Below, piece by piece: positions 23,419 to 33,387 of a DNA stretch of 64,000 nucleotides. The notes under the pieces are model-generated. The model had not been told where the DNA came from. It was given only the letters and a program-made list of their open reading frames with translations, and did no database searches. The stretch lies in the NCBI RefSeq assembly GCF_025024155.1, contig NW_026251711.1:124001-188000 (forward strand), written 5' to 3'. The position numbers were made by a program, and so were the translations under genes. Position 1 is the first letter of the stretch. Every line of letters begins with the position of its first letter. This DNA comes from Gamsiella multidivaricata. Lineage: Eukaryota > Mortierellomycota > Mortierellomycetes > Mortierellales > Mortierellaceae.

Positions 23419-25414
23419 TTACAGCAAGAGAGCAACCAAGGACGTTCCGACCAAGGCGAAGGTGGCCAGCGCTTGAGGAAGAGCATGACCAGCAGCGTTG
23501 CCCTTATTTGAACCGGTGGTGTCTGAGGGCTTGGATGATCCACTTGAAGTGTTGTTACCTCCAGCGTTGGGTTGAGACGAATTGGTAGGAGGGCCGACTG
23601 GGGTAGTGGTAATGGTAATGGCGAACTCCTTGGCAACAGCGTTCGACTTCTTGGCGATCCACTCGATCAGACCGAACATGGCGCCGCCACCGTTGGCATT
23701 GGGAGCCGCGACGCTCTGCCACAGGTTCTCAGTGACCTGGGGGAAGGTCCAGCCATAGTTGATACCTGGAGATCTTTGGGTGATGTTGCGATCCCAGGCA
23801 AGATCGGGCAGAATGAAGTCATGATACTTAAGAATGCGGTTGGTCAAGGTGACATTATTGAACAGGACCTGGACAGTGTTCTTGAGATAGGTCTCAAAAG
23901 TCTTCTGCTGGTTAGTGTTCTGCAAAAGTCCGTTGATCATGACACCGCCTGGGAAGTTGGTGGGGAAGTTCTTGTAGGACCATTCGATAAATGTAGGATC
24001 GGCCGTCGGGAGGTTGACACCAAAGGTGGCATCGAAATCCTGTGCAAGGTAGTACCACTTATTTTCCTGAGTGGGGTCGCGGTAAAGGCCATCGTTGGTC
24101 TGCTCCTCCCAGTAACCGTCCCAGTCACCGGTGAGGTACTCGAGAACCATGAAACGCATGAAAGGGTCCAAATCCAACTGCTTGTTGACTTCGGCAATGG
24201 CTGCGTCGTTGGTCTTGTCAGTCCTGTTCCAGAGCTCACAGAGAGGGCCGACGGCGGTGGGCTCCTCGGGACTCAGAGCGTTCTTGATCCACGAGTAATA
24301 GCCATCGCCGGTGGGGGAGTACTGGAAGCTGGCTCCAGAGGCACCATCGAAGAGGGCGCCCATCTGTGCTGGAGGGTTGCCACCGTAGAACATGGCTGAG
24401 ATGTAAGAATATTGTGTGACGTCGTCCAAGAGGTTAAAGGTGCCGAAGCCGTCGTTGTTGATGAAGAGTCGGACCATGTTGGCCTCGTTGGCATAGGTGC
24501 CCATAGCACGAGCGATATCGGCATAGAGCTTCTCACGTATCTGAGTGGGATCTTCTTCTTGGTGGCGAATCTTGAAGAAGCTGCGGTTCTGGTAAGTATC
24601 GCCGGATGAAAGACTCCAGTTCCAGCTTTGCTTGGCATTGTTGTTCTTCTTACCGGCGCCGTGGATGCCGAAGCTGACATTCTAAGAAAGGCAGGGACGA
24701 TTTTGTGTTTATGATTTGTCGTGTGAGTCAGGGGCAGGGAAATGTCGTGCAGGGTAATTAACTTTATCACGAAGCCAAAGGGAGAGAGGAATTTACACTG
24801 AAGGTCTTGACTTCGCTGGCCAAGACGAAGGTCAGGGTAACGGGGTACTGTGTGGCAACGGGGTTGGCAATAAGCGAGTCCAGGTCAGCGGAGTTGCCAT
24901 TGACGAAAATGGTAGGGATGTAGTTGCTGTCAAAGATGGGTTGCTTTGGTCCTGAGCGTGTCCATTGAGGCTAAGTAACAAAAGGGAAAAACTATCAATC
25001 TCTGTATCCCTATCATCTTTTTCTTGCCTTCATGATGCGCAGGAACGGGAGCGATATGCATGCATATTGGCTTACATCGTTCTCAATGGGCCATGGCAGC
25101 TCAGGAATGTTGGCGTATGTCACTGGACGATCCAAAAAGTCGTTGTACGTTTCAGTCTTGCCAGAGGGCAGCTCGCGGTCAAAGGTCTCGGCCGTACCGC
25201 CCGCGACGTATTTGTACTTTGTGTCGGCACCGGTCTCTGCTGCACCAGTGAAAATGGGAAGCGTGGGGTCAGCGGCAGTCAAGGCAGTGAGCTGGCCGTT
25301 TACAGAGACCTGCACGGTGGTGGCACCAGGAGCCACAACATGGAAGGTGACTTGGGCAGCGCGTGCAGTGGCGGCAAGAGCCAGCAGCGCCGAGAGAGCA
25401 AGCGATTGCCTCAT
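23419..25414 (-). CDS. CotH-family protein, secreted and GPI-anchored
   Basis: Three exons, complement(join(23419..24681, 24797..24970, 25076..25414)), give 591 residues. Residues 1-19 are a signal peptide (MRQSLALSALLALAATARA). Residues ~20-130 form a beta-rich N-terminal region, and the CotH kinase-like domain covers about 140-520. Its hallmark segment QTNDGLYRDP is near residues 362-372, followed by W-Y-Y-L-A-Q and DFDATFG, whose acidic residues correspond to the metal-binding end of the atypical kinase fold. The C-terminus is a Ser/Thr/Gly/Asn-rich stalk followed by a ~20-residue hydrophobic tail ending in LVALLL, typical of a GPI signal. Bacterial CotH phosphorylates spore-coat proteins; in Mucoromycota the family is expanded, and some members act as surface adhesins/invasins in Rhizopus. 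Role here is probably cell-surface; substrate unknown. A long antisense frame (23572-24399) is a shadow. Confidence 0.92.
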
Positions 25415-25563
25415 GGTGAATCGGAGGGAGGAGGGGGAAGGAGAGGTGGGTGGGAAAAGAGCGAGGGAGAGGGAGGGAAAAAGAGGGGGGGAATATAAAA
25501 AAAGGCGTTGGGTGTTACGTGGGGGGAACGGAAGTTGGGGTGAAGGGAAAAATGGGATCTTGT

Positions 25564-25684
25564 TATATATATATCCCTTTCTGTTCGGCGCGCCAACGGA
25601 GTGGACTATCTTTAGTGTGGCGGAAATGAAAAAGAACGTCTGGAAATGTATGGAGTTCTCGGTAAAGGATGCCGCATATATATA
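25564..25684 (-). promoter_or_regulatory. TATA-type boxes upstream of CotH
   Basis: Two TATATATA runs (25564-25575 and 25675-25684) lie 150 and 260 bp before the CotH ATG, separated from it by a strongly pyrimidine-rich leader on the coding strand. Either could be the core promoter. Confidence 0.4.
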
Positions 25685-28600
25685 GACATATTTTGAGCAG
25701 GAGACCCCCTTCATGGGCGCATATTCCCCTGAGCCCACGCGATCAAAATGAACCCACACGATCATTACAAACCCCGGTGTCGAGAGCCCCATCCTCTCAC
25801 GGCCCACCAGAGCCTCGTGATTATGTCTCGATGATCCTTTTTCTGCGTAGACACCATCGAAAGTGCTGCCGAAGAACACTAACGACCATTGTCTACATGG
25901 TATCATGCGAACACCTGGAGCGGAGTGCAAGTCTTTCAGGAGTGCTGGCCCAAACGTCTGAGGTCGCGAATGTGTTCTGCATGAGTGTAGACCGTCCTGA
26001 ATCTTTCTTAAAATAGAGCTGGGTAATGAATATTCTGAGAGTCCTTTTTTTTTATACTTTTTAACGCCATATCCCCTTAGTCTAGGCGTACAGGCAAACC
26101 TAGGCCGCGTTGCTCATGCCGTGGCCAGCTAACGGACGATTACCAAAAGATGGCCAATGCAAGACGAGGTCTCTCCTAACCAGGCAGTTGATTTGAGGGG
26201 TCCAAAGTGTCGAAGATGACGAATGGTGGTGTCGAAGAAGAAGTCGTTAACCCTCAAATAGGGGTTAACTCAGAAACGCTGACGCAGTTTCCCAGATCCT
26301 CGTTGCCACCAGCAGAGTACATTGTGTTCAGCTGCACTTTCGGTATAAAGCGCCGCACCCATTGAGCTGCATCCCGTGTCAACGTTGGAGCATACAAATG
26401 TCTCGTATTGACAATTCTATGTGCCAGAGGGTTTCCCTGGATAAACACATCGCCATGGTAGCCATAGCAGCAGCAATACGCTACGGGGCAAGAGTCTTGA
26501 GTATAAATCTTGAAGCTCTCTTGGCTGGACTGACGGGCACCATGAATCATTAGCTGGATCCTGGGCTAACTTGCTACCGCTGTGTGCCTGGCTGATTGAT
26601 TTTATTGCCCCATAAACGAAATTCCGAGGACTGACACCAAACCTTATTCCCCGCATATCTTCACATCCCGGAACGCGTTTTGTATCAAGACAAGGCGTTG
26701 GCAGTCTGCCGCACCAGGAGACATGGTGCTCTCCACCCTCTGTTCGCACATGAACAGGATGGTAGTAAGGCCTGGAATTAGCACCTTCCCCTTCCCTATC
26801 CCATTCCTCCACGCCGGTTCCTGGGGTCATGCGCATGAATAGTCATACTGGAAATGACTCCTGCGTAGATCAAATTCGCTCTTTACGCACGCGGAAGTTT
26901 TTCCCTTTTTTCAAGTAGCACAATAAGATTGAGAAGCAACATTTTTCTTCCGGCTAATCACCATTAGCCCATTCCTTGGATAAATAGGCGCCCACAATAC
27001 AGTCCTTCCGGGAATTCGGCGCCATGTAGCACATATGAAGCACATATGTAGCACAGCTCCACGACATGTCCCACCTCGCTTCGGTAGCGGCAGTCTGCAA
27101 AAACCGAAACGCCTCTTTTACACCCTACCTCCACGCCTAAGATACCATAGTCCAGATCTGATTGGAACACCAGCGCAATGGGCCATTAGGTTGCATGGCG
27201 ACCATATCTGAGCTTGTGACGACCCAGTGGACTTCCTTCTCGAGTCTTGCACACGCCTTCGCAGTCTCCACTTCATGCAGCTCATGAACCAGAATCCTTG
27301 AAGTCACCGCCTTGAATATCTCGTCCAGCATAATCCAAAGCTATAAGAGCTAGACATATACACATGTGCGCCATGGTAGTTGAGTTCCAGTACAATATCA
27401 CAATTTCTGTGTCCTCCTGTCCAGGCTTGAGAGTAGTCAAGCTCTTTCTCAGCAAAGCCAATCCTTGGTGAATACGTACTGGCTACCTATGTCCGTCTGA
27501 AGAAAATGTACCTCTACTGCATGGAGGCAAACAACTTCAGCTCACCGGAAAGATAGCCAGTGTCCCCTCAGTTGCAGCAATTGCAACTCTCGATCCAGTT
27601 AGACATCTCATCCGATCGTCAATTTATTTACGACGCCTGGCCAGAGCCTCCAGTGGAGACGACGCATTCCCTGCTGCAGTTTTCCACGAACTCGGTCTCC
27701 ATATCAAGAAGACGTTCCTACTTATACAGACTGCAATCAACGAAGCAAGCTAGAACAGCGCTCTGTATGATAAGGGGGTTAAACCCGGCGGCACCAGAGC
27801 GTCATTAATAGCCCTAGGTGATATCAGATAAAGTTGGTGGACCTGGCCTTGGTCGTGTCGTGCCTCTTGTTCTAACGGAGATCGCTGAATGGCTTGGTTT
27901 CGGCCTCATCGTCCCACCTCTTCCAATGGTGTCGTATTCAGGATCGACCTGGCTTCAGGAAGATCATGCTTAATCTATTAAACACGTCCACATGCCGCAC
28001 TTTTGACAAAGGTTTGAAGGGAGAGGAGGGCTTATGGGAGGGACATGCCTCATGGAATGCGTAGAAAGACCACAACAGCCCTGCTATAAATAGAAATAGC
28101 AGCATCAAAAACGGATTAGTCGATGATGGCTGGATTTGGGCTACGAAAAGAAAGGAAAATAGAAAGACCATTGATGATTGTAGGAGAGGGGGGCTAAGAT
28201 GCTTTCCGTCGCGTGTTTTCTTCAGGATGGAGCATGTTTCCGTACAGGCATCGCGTTTACATGGAAGGAAGTGAACGAGACCATATGGTGCAGCTGCTTA
28301 CAAGAGGCTTGACGCTTTCTACTTATCTGAGCTGGTCGTAGTCGTTATGGACCTGGAGATTGTTACTAGATATTCATACTTGCCTCTCCATGCTCTACAT
28401 ACTTCGCACAGGCGAAGTGTTATGAATCCTGTAGCCACCTTTTCCTTATTTCTTGACTAGATAACTAATTAAAAGCACGTTGACGCTCTACATATTCGAC
28501 CTGTACTTTCCACTGCATTCTTTCAGGGTAATTTTACGCGTTGTAGCCTCCACCTCAATTGTCCAGCTGTGCAATTGTCACCAAATCCACATTCTCGCGC
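25685..28600. other. Long interval without a recognised gene
   Basis: Frames of 60-140 codons are scattered over both strands (26836-26417 minus, 27331-27137 minus, 27560-27808 plus, 28171-27938 minus). None contains a motif I can place, and they cannot be joined by plausible introns. The interval may hold decayed accessory genes. Confidence 0.35.
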
Positions 28601-28635
28601 TGTGTGGCGCTCCTCTACATATCTCATGTCCTTTC

Positions 28636-28644
28636 TTATTTATA
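28636..28644 (+). promoter_or_regulatory. TATA-like box before the small secreted protein
   Basis: TTATTTATA lies about 125 bp upstream of the ATG at 28768, with a T/C-rich leader between them. Confidence 0.35.
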
Positions 28645-28767
28645 CGCGGCAATCGTCCCACTTTCCCTTCATTCCTTTCACCCGTTCTTGCTTCAACAGT
28701 ACCTTTGTTTTCATCGCTCATTGCACCTACAAACTAGGCTTCCTTATCACCTCCTTTCCTCTTGCAC

Positions 28768-29267
28768 ATGCGCTTCCTCTCTCTGGCTCTCCCCTCGATC
28801 TGGGCGTTCGTCCTCATGGCATCTACTACTTCGGCACCTGCTGCTCCGGTATCTCCAGGTATGTCAGGATCGCATCACACTAGCATTATCGTGTTGCAAT
28901 TAATTCTGCCAGAACGTCTTATCCTATCTAATGGGGTGATCGTTAACATTCTTACCTTTTTCCTGTGCCTGCATATAATAACAACGCTGCAGAATTTACA
29001 CCTGCTCTAAGGATATCACCTATCTGTAGACCCGTTAGGTCCCATGCCACATTATCCGGCCCTTACTCTGTCTCACGCAGGAAATTCTCTTCTATACCCA
29101 CTGCCACTCCCAGTGCCGCTCCCACACTTCTTGAAACTGAAATTCCATGGTATGCTAAGTCTCATGGGCCCAGACCTTGGCGAGCGGATGCTGACGACCA
29201 CGAGACTAGAGCCATCCTTTTGAACTATGCCGGTCGCCGGCCCATTTCTTCACCTAAGGGGCCCTAG
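28768..29267 (+). CDS. Small secreted protein candidate
   Basis: Two exons (28768..28858, 28993..29267), joined by a 134-bp GT-AG intron that splits a GAA codon, give 121 residues. Residues 1-23 form a clear signal peptide: MRFLSLALPSIWAF, a hydrophobic core, then TTSA before PAAPV. The mature part has one cysteine, is Pro/Ser/Arg-rich, and contains three basic clusters (PVRSH, SRRKFSS, GRRPISS) that look like possible Kex2/furin-type processing sites. It ends SSPKGP before TAG. I do not recognise a family. The intron phase fits, and both signal peptide and second-exon frame are open, but coding status rests on these features alone. The gene is convergent with NAXE. Confidence 0.5.
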
Positions 29268-29320
29268 AATGAGTCAAATTTGAGGCCGTGGAACGACCAG
29301 CAGACACTTTTGTCTTTTGT

Positions 29321-29349
<29 letters not shown>
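29321..29349. repeat. Poly(T) tract
   Basis: A run of 29 T between the 3' ends of two convergent genes. Confidence 0.9.
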
Positions 29350-29353
<4 letters not shown>

Positions 29354-29596
29354 AAGGCAACGTTTACCACCATTGACAAGGTCTGAATGCAAAAGGGCAG
29401 GATCCAATGTGATAAGATGCTCTTCACTACAGAGCTCTGTTACATCATCAATTCTTCAGTGATCCACAGTGCGAACCAATTCTGTATTTTTCGAAAAAAA
29501 ATGCATGCCCGTGCGTTGGGCGTTCATATGTACAATGGCATTTTTTCGTTCTTTTTTTTTTTTCTCCTTTCTTTCATTCTCCTCCCCTCGTGCAGC

Positions 29597-31222
29597 TTAA
29601 GCAAAGCTGTTGGAGACAACATTTTCCATGAAATGCCGGTCCATCTTATCGCCAACATTCTTCTTCGTATCCGTTGTTGGCGCGGCTGTTGAGGATGAAC
29701 CTGATGTTGATGTTGATGTTGGTGTTGAACGGTTGTTCTCCAATTTAACGCATTGATCCGTTCCTGGAAACTCTGGCAAGTTCAGTCCCCACTTGCGATC
29801 CATTTGCCTATGCATACACAAACTCAGAGCCAGTTAGTGCGGGTGCCCTTGATTGAGAGGGATAGGGTACGGGAGAGCGGAGGGATGAGAAGAGGGACAT
29901 GGCACTCAGAGAGGCGAGATCATGATGTGGGGAGTACATACTTTGAGATAAACCGGCCACCAAGGTAATGGTACGGGCCTTGAAAGTCCTTGGCACCTTC
30001 CTTGGGTGCAGTCAAAGACACAAGCATGGTCGGTTGGAATCCTTCGTTCACGTTTCCTGATGAAGTTCATAGTTATTAAGCGGCATAAGTCTCTGTGAAA
30101 CACATAGAGTTTTCTTTTTTTCGATAATCCGCTCGGTGCTTGCTCTTCGGGTCCTTCGTTTTACCTTTCTCCACATCCCACGCCGAGGGAATATCGACTA
30201 CCAAAAAGAATTGCATCCGAAACGGTGTCATAGAAGTTAACATTAGAAAACAGTTTTTTTCCCCCCTCTTCAGCTGTTTTTCATGACACCGCTTCACAAC
30301 AGCATTTCTTCACTCAGTTGTTCGTTGCAAGAACTCACCAGATACAATGGGCAGCTTGGTAGTCTTGAGTGCCTCGATCGCCGAGACAAAGGGTTGACGG
30401 ACATCACCCGAGAAGCTGAATCCAAAGATGGCATCGACAATAAGATCGCTGTTGTGCAAGCCTGACTCGGGTGTGTCCACAAAAGGAATCTCCAGTTCAG
30501 TACATTGTTTCATAAGCCCCTACAGACACCCACACCCGAGAAGTCGGCCGCGTGTTAGTGTGTCAGCGAGTTGGGTGGGGTATCGAAGAGTCGGTGTCAA
30601 AGTGAAGGTTCGGGCAATAAACTGTTGATACCTTATTGACGGCCTTGTCTGGTCGTTTTGGGTAGTATACTTTGGGTTGGTACCCAAAATGAGAGAGGTG
30701 GCGAGCTGCTACGAGACCTACAATGTTATATCGAGAAAAATCATTGGCATTGGTGAGCAATGGAAAGGGTCTGATAACGAGGATGAAGATAATATCATGC
30801 TGGCTGAAGATAATACCATCGAGGCCGTTGTTTCCTGGACCAGAGAAGATTAGAATTCTTGGATACTTGTCGCAATTGAATTCTTTCGTGATCGCTTGAG
30901 CGACGCTGAATCCAGCTACACGATAGTAACATATACGTGAATATATGGGTAAGGGAAGGGTCTCATAGCTGAAGGAAATGCGAGTCATTGAAGGAGAAGA
31001 TGTGTTGCATTGTACCTAGTTCGACAAGTTGGTCAAAGCTGAACCCTCCGCCGGTCGGAGACATGAGCTCGACGTCGATAGCCTGTGCTGCACGCTGTGA
31101 TAGATACTGTTGTCAACACAACAACGAGGGGTCGGATGAGTAAAGAGGCGGATTGGAATTGGAAGGAGGGAATGAAGTTGTAGAATGCTCACACAAGAAT
31201 GGTCGGTTACCTTGATGGGCAT
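29597..31222 (-). CDS. NAXE: NAD(P)H-hydrate epimerase
   Basis: NAXE (YjeF N-terminal domain, AIBP homologue) interconverts R- and S-NAD(P)HX so that the ATP-dependent dehydratase can repair the damaged cofactor. Eight exons, complement(join(29597..29807, 29942..30056, 30165..30197, 30339..30519, 30632..30717, 30817..30915, 31016..31106, 31211..31222)), give 275 residues. Exon 1 is only 12 nt (MPIK). Motifs in order: [32 protein letters not shown], the Rossmann loop [81 protein letters not shown] and GRFI. Two positions usually Gly in the family (GGDG; PSGWDV) are Leu and Ala here. There is no mitochondrial presequence, so a cytosolic form is expected. A Ser/Thr-rich insert and the extension ending [10 protein letters not shown] follow the usual end. 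Confidence 0.95.
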
Positions 31223-31787
31223 GGTGGAATGCTTCTTTCTTCTTTTTGCAGGATGTAAGAAGAAAAGTGTGAGGTTTGTTCATTCGAGTGTCATGGGTTC
31301 TTTTGTAAGAGCCAGTCTCATGGTCCTCACACCGGGGCTGTGCTTCTGAAAGCATAGTAGCCCTAATGCACAGAGCCTGGACTTTCGATTGCTCCCTGGA
31401 TAGATATACAGTATGTCTATATTATAGCTGTAGCATCGGCCCTAGTATCTGAAACTATCGGGGCATCCATGCGGGACACCCTCCAACCTCTGTGCAGTGT
31501 AATGCCATTGGCCACACACGCCAGTGAATCGGACTTTTGGTCCTCGCACGACTCAGCCCAGCGACCTAGCGAGAGGAGGCTGATGTTTTATGACTGTGTT
31601 TACTCGATTCAAAACAAAGAGAAAAAAAAAAAAAAAAAAGCGTCAAAATAAACCTGCGTCTTGTTGTTTTTTCACTCTCTCTTCTTCTTCTCCCTCCCTC
31701 TTCTCAGCACCCCTCCTCGCCCTTACACTCTCTTTGCAGTGTCACTTTGATATCCCTCTCTACCTTCTTCTCTAATACACTATCATA
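31223..31787. promoter_or_regulatory. Divergent intergenic region NAXE/fibrillarin
   Basis: A 565-bp head-to-head spacer. An A17 tract lies at 31622-31639, and a CT-rich leader of about 130 bp precedes the fibrillarin ATG, as is common for genes of the translation/ribosome machinery. No further gene is seen. Confidence 0.4.
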
Positions 31788-33206
31788 ATGGCTTTCGGTA
31801 TGTCCTTTGAAGCGGCTGTCGTGAATCAAACCCCTGGGGAAAAGAAGGATCAGTCTCATCGACTCAACAGGATCACTACAGGACTCATCAGATCAACCAC
31901 CACTTGAAAGAAGATCCAGCAAGGACAAGAAGCACAAGCAATTCTTTCGAGTCAACTCTCAGTGATGTCAAGCACCCACTTGATGTCTTTCATATCGAAA
32001 TCGCTACAGCCAATTGACTTTTTATTAACAGGGCTGGCTATCTCAACATTCAATTTGGCCCCACTCTGTCCTCTGAAAACCAGATCTTCATCTCCCGGGC
32101 CTCATTGTATGAAACAAAAGACATCTAACGCTATATTATCCCTTTCTTCTCTGTGTACGCTAGGTGATCGTGGTGGTCGTGGTGGCCGTGGTGGCGCCCG
32201 TGGCGGTTTCGGCGGTGACCGTGGTGGTCGTGGTGGTGGCCGTGGTGGTTTCGGTGGCGACCGCGGTGGTCGTGGCGGCGGACGTGGTGGTTTCGGCGGC
32301 GACCGTGGTGGTCGTGGTGGTAAGCCATTCTCTCCGTTTCTTTTCTGAGCCTTACAGCTTATGCATTACATCCGTAAGAGTCCATTCTAACAAAGTATGT
32401 TTTCGCATTTCACAGGTGTTGCTAAGCGCGGTGGTCCCGGCGGTCGAGGTGGCCGTGGCGGTGCCCGCGGAGGAGCCAGAGGTGGTGCCAGGGGCGGAGC
32501 CAAGGTCACTGTCGAGCCTCATCGTCACGAGGGTATCTTCGTCGCCCACGGCAAGGAGGATTATCTTCTGACCAAGAACCTCGTTCCCGGTGAATCCGTC
32601 TATGGCGAGAAGCGCATTGCGATCGAAGGCGCCGACGGCGTCAAGACCGAGTACCGTGTCTGGAACCCCTTCCGCTCCAAGGTCGCTGCTGGTGTCCTTG
32701 GTGGTGTCGATAACATTCACATCGCTCCCGGCAAGAAGGTCCTTTATCTGGGAGCTGCCTCCGGAACCACGGTCTCCCACGTTGCTGATATTGTTGGACC
32801 TGAGGGTCTTGTTTATGCTGTTGAGTTCTCTCACCGCTCCGGACGCGATTTGATCAACATGGCCAAGAAGCGCACGAACGTGATCCCAATTATCGAGGAT
32901 GCTCGCCACCCTCACAAGTACCGCATGTTGGTCGGCATGGTCGATGTCATCTTCGCAGATGTCGCCCAGCCGGATCAGTCCCGTATCATCGGTATTAACG
33001 CTCACCACTTCTTGAAGAACAACGGACACATCGTCATCTCCATCAAGGCCAACTGTATCGACTCGACTGTTGATGCCGCTACCGTCTTTGCGGGTGAGAT
33101 CCCTAAGCTTCAGGAGCAGCGCATCAAGCCCCAGGAGCAGTTGACCCTTGAGCCCTTCGAGAGAGATCACGCCCTCGTTGTCGGCAAGTACGTTCGCTCC
33201 AAGTAA
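31788..33206 (+). CDS. Fibrillarin, box C/D snoRNP methyltransferase
   Basis: Fibrillarin (Nop1) is the SAM-dependent 2'-O-methyltransferase of box C/D snoRNPs, needed for rRNA modification and early pre-rRNA processing in the nucleolus; it also methylates a histone H2A glutamine. Three exons (31788..31797, 32164..32319, 32416..33206) give 318 residues, a normal length. Exon 1 is just ATGGCTTTCG. The N-terminal ~85 residues are a glycine/arginine-rich domain (repeats of [14 protein letters not shown]), split by intron 2. The catalytic domain follows with [20 protein letters not shown], the SAM-binding loop [35 protein letters not shown] and [12 protein letters not shown], ending VVGKYVRSK. 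Codon use is strongly biased, as in highly expressed genes. Confidence 0.97.
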
Positions 33207-33387
33207 AGCGGCTACTTTTTACCAATTTTTTCATCGTTCTCTCTATGCAGTTTGTATATTAGTACCACTACCTTCATTTCTCATTCATATGACTATTATT
33301 AAAAAACATGCATGCGCTGTGCACCATATCAATATCTTCGCTTTATTGTGCTCTGTTGGGTGGTATCAAGGGTACGAAGACATCTTC

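Noticed and set aside
23572..24399. 275-codon plus-strand frame
   Set aside because: Antisense to the CotH exon; simple Gly/Val-rich composition that mirrors the real gene.
31798..32163. Box C/D snoRNA inside fibrillarin intron 1
   Set aside because: An AGTGATGTC near 31960 and a CTGA near 32075 resemble C and D boxes, but the C box is imperfect, the distance is too long and no flanking stem is seen.
32352..33170. 272-codon minus-strand frame
   Set aside because: Antisense to fibrillarin, whose biased codons leave the opposite frame open.
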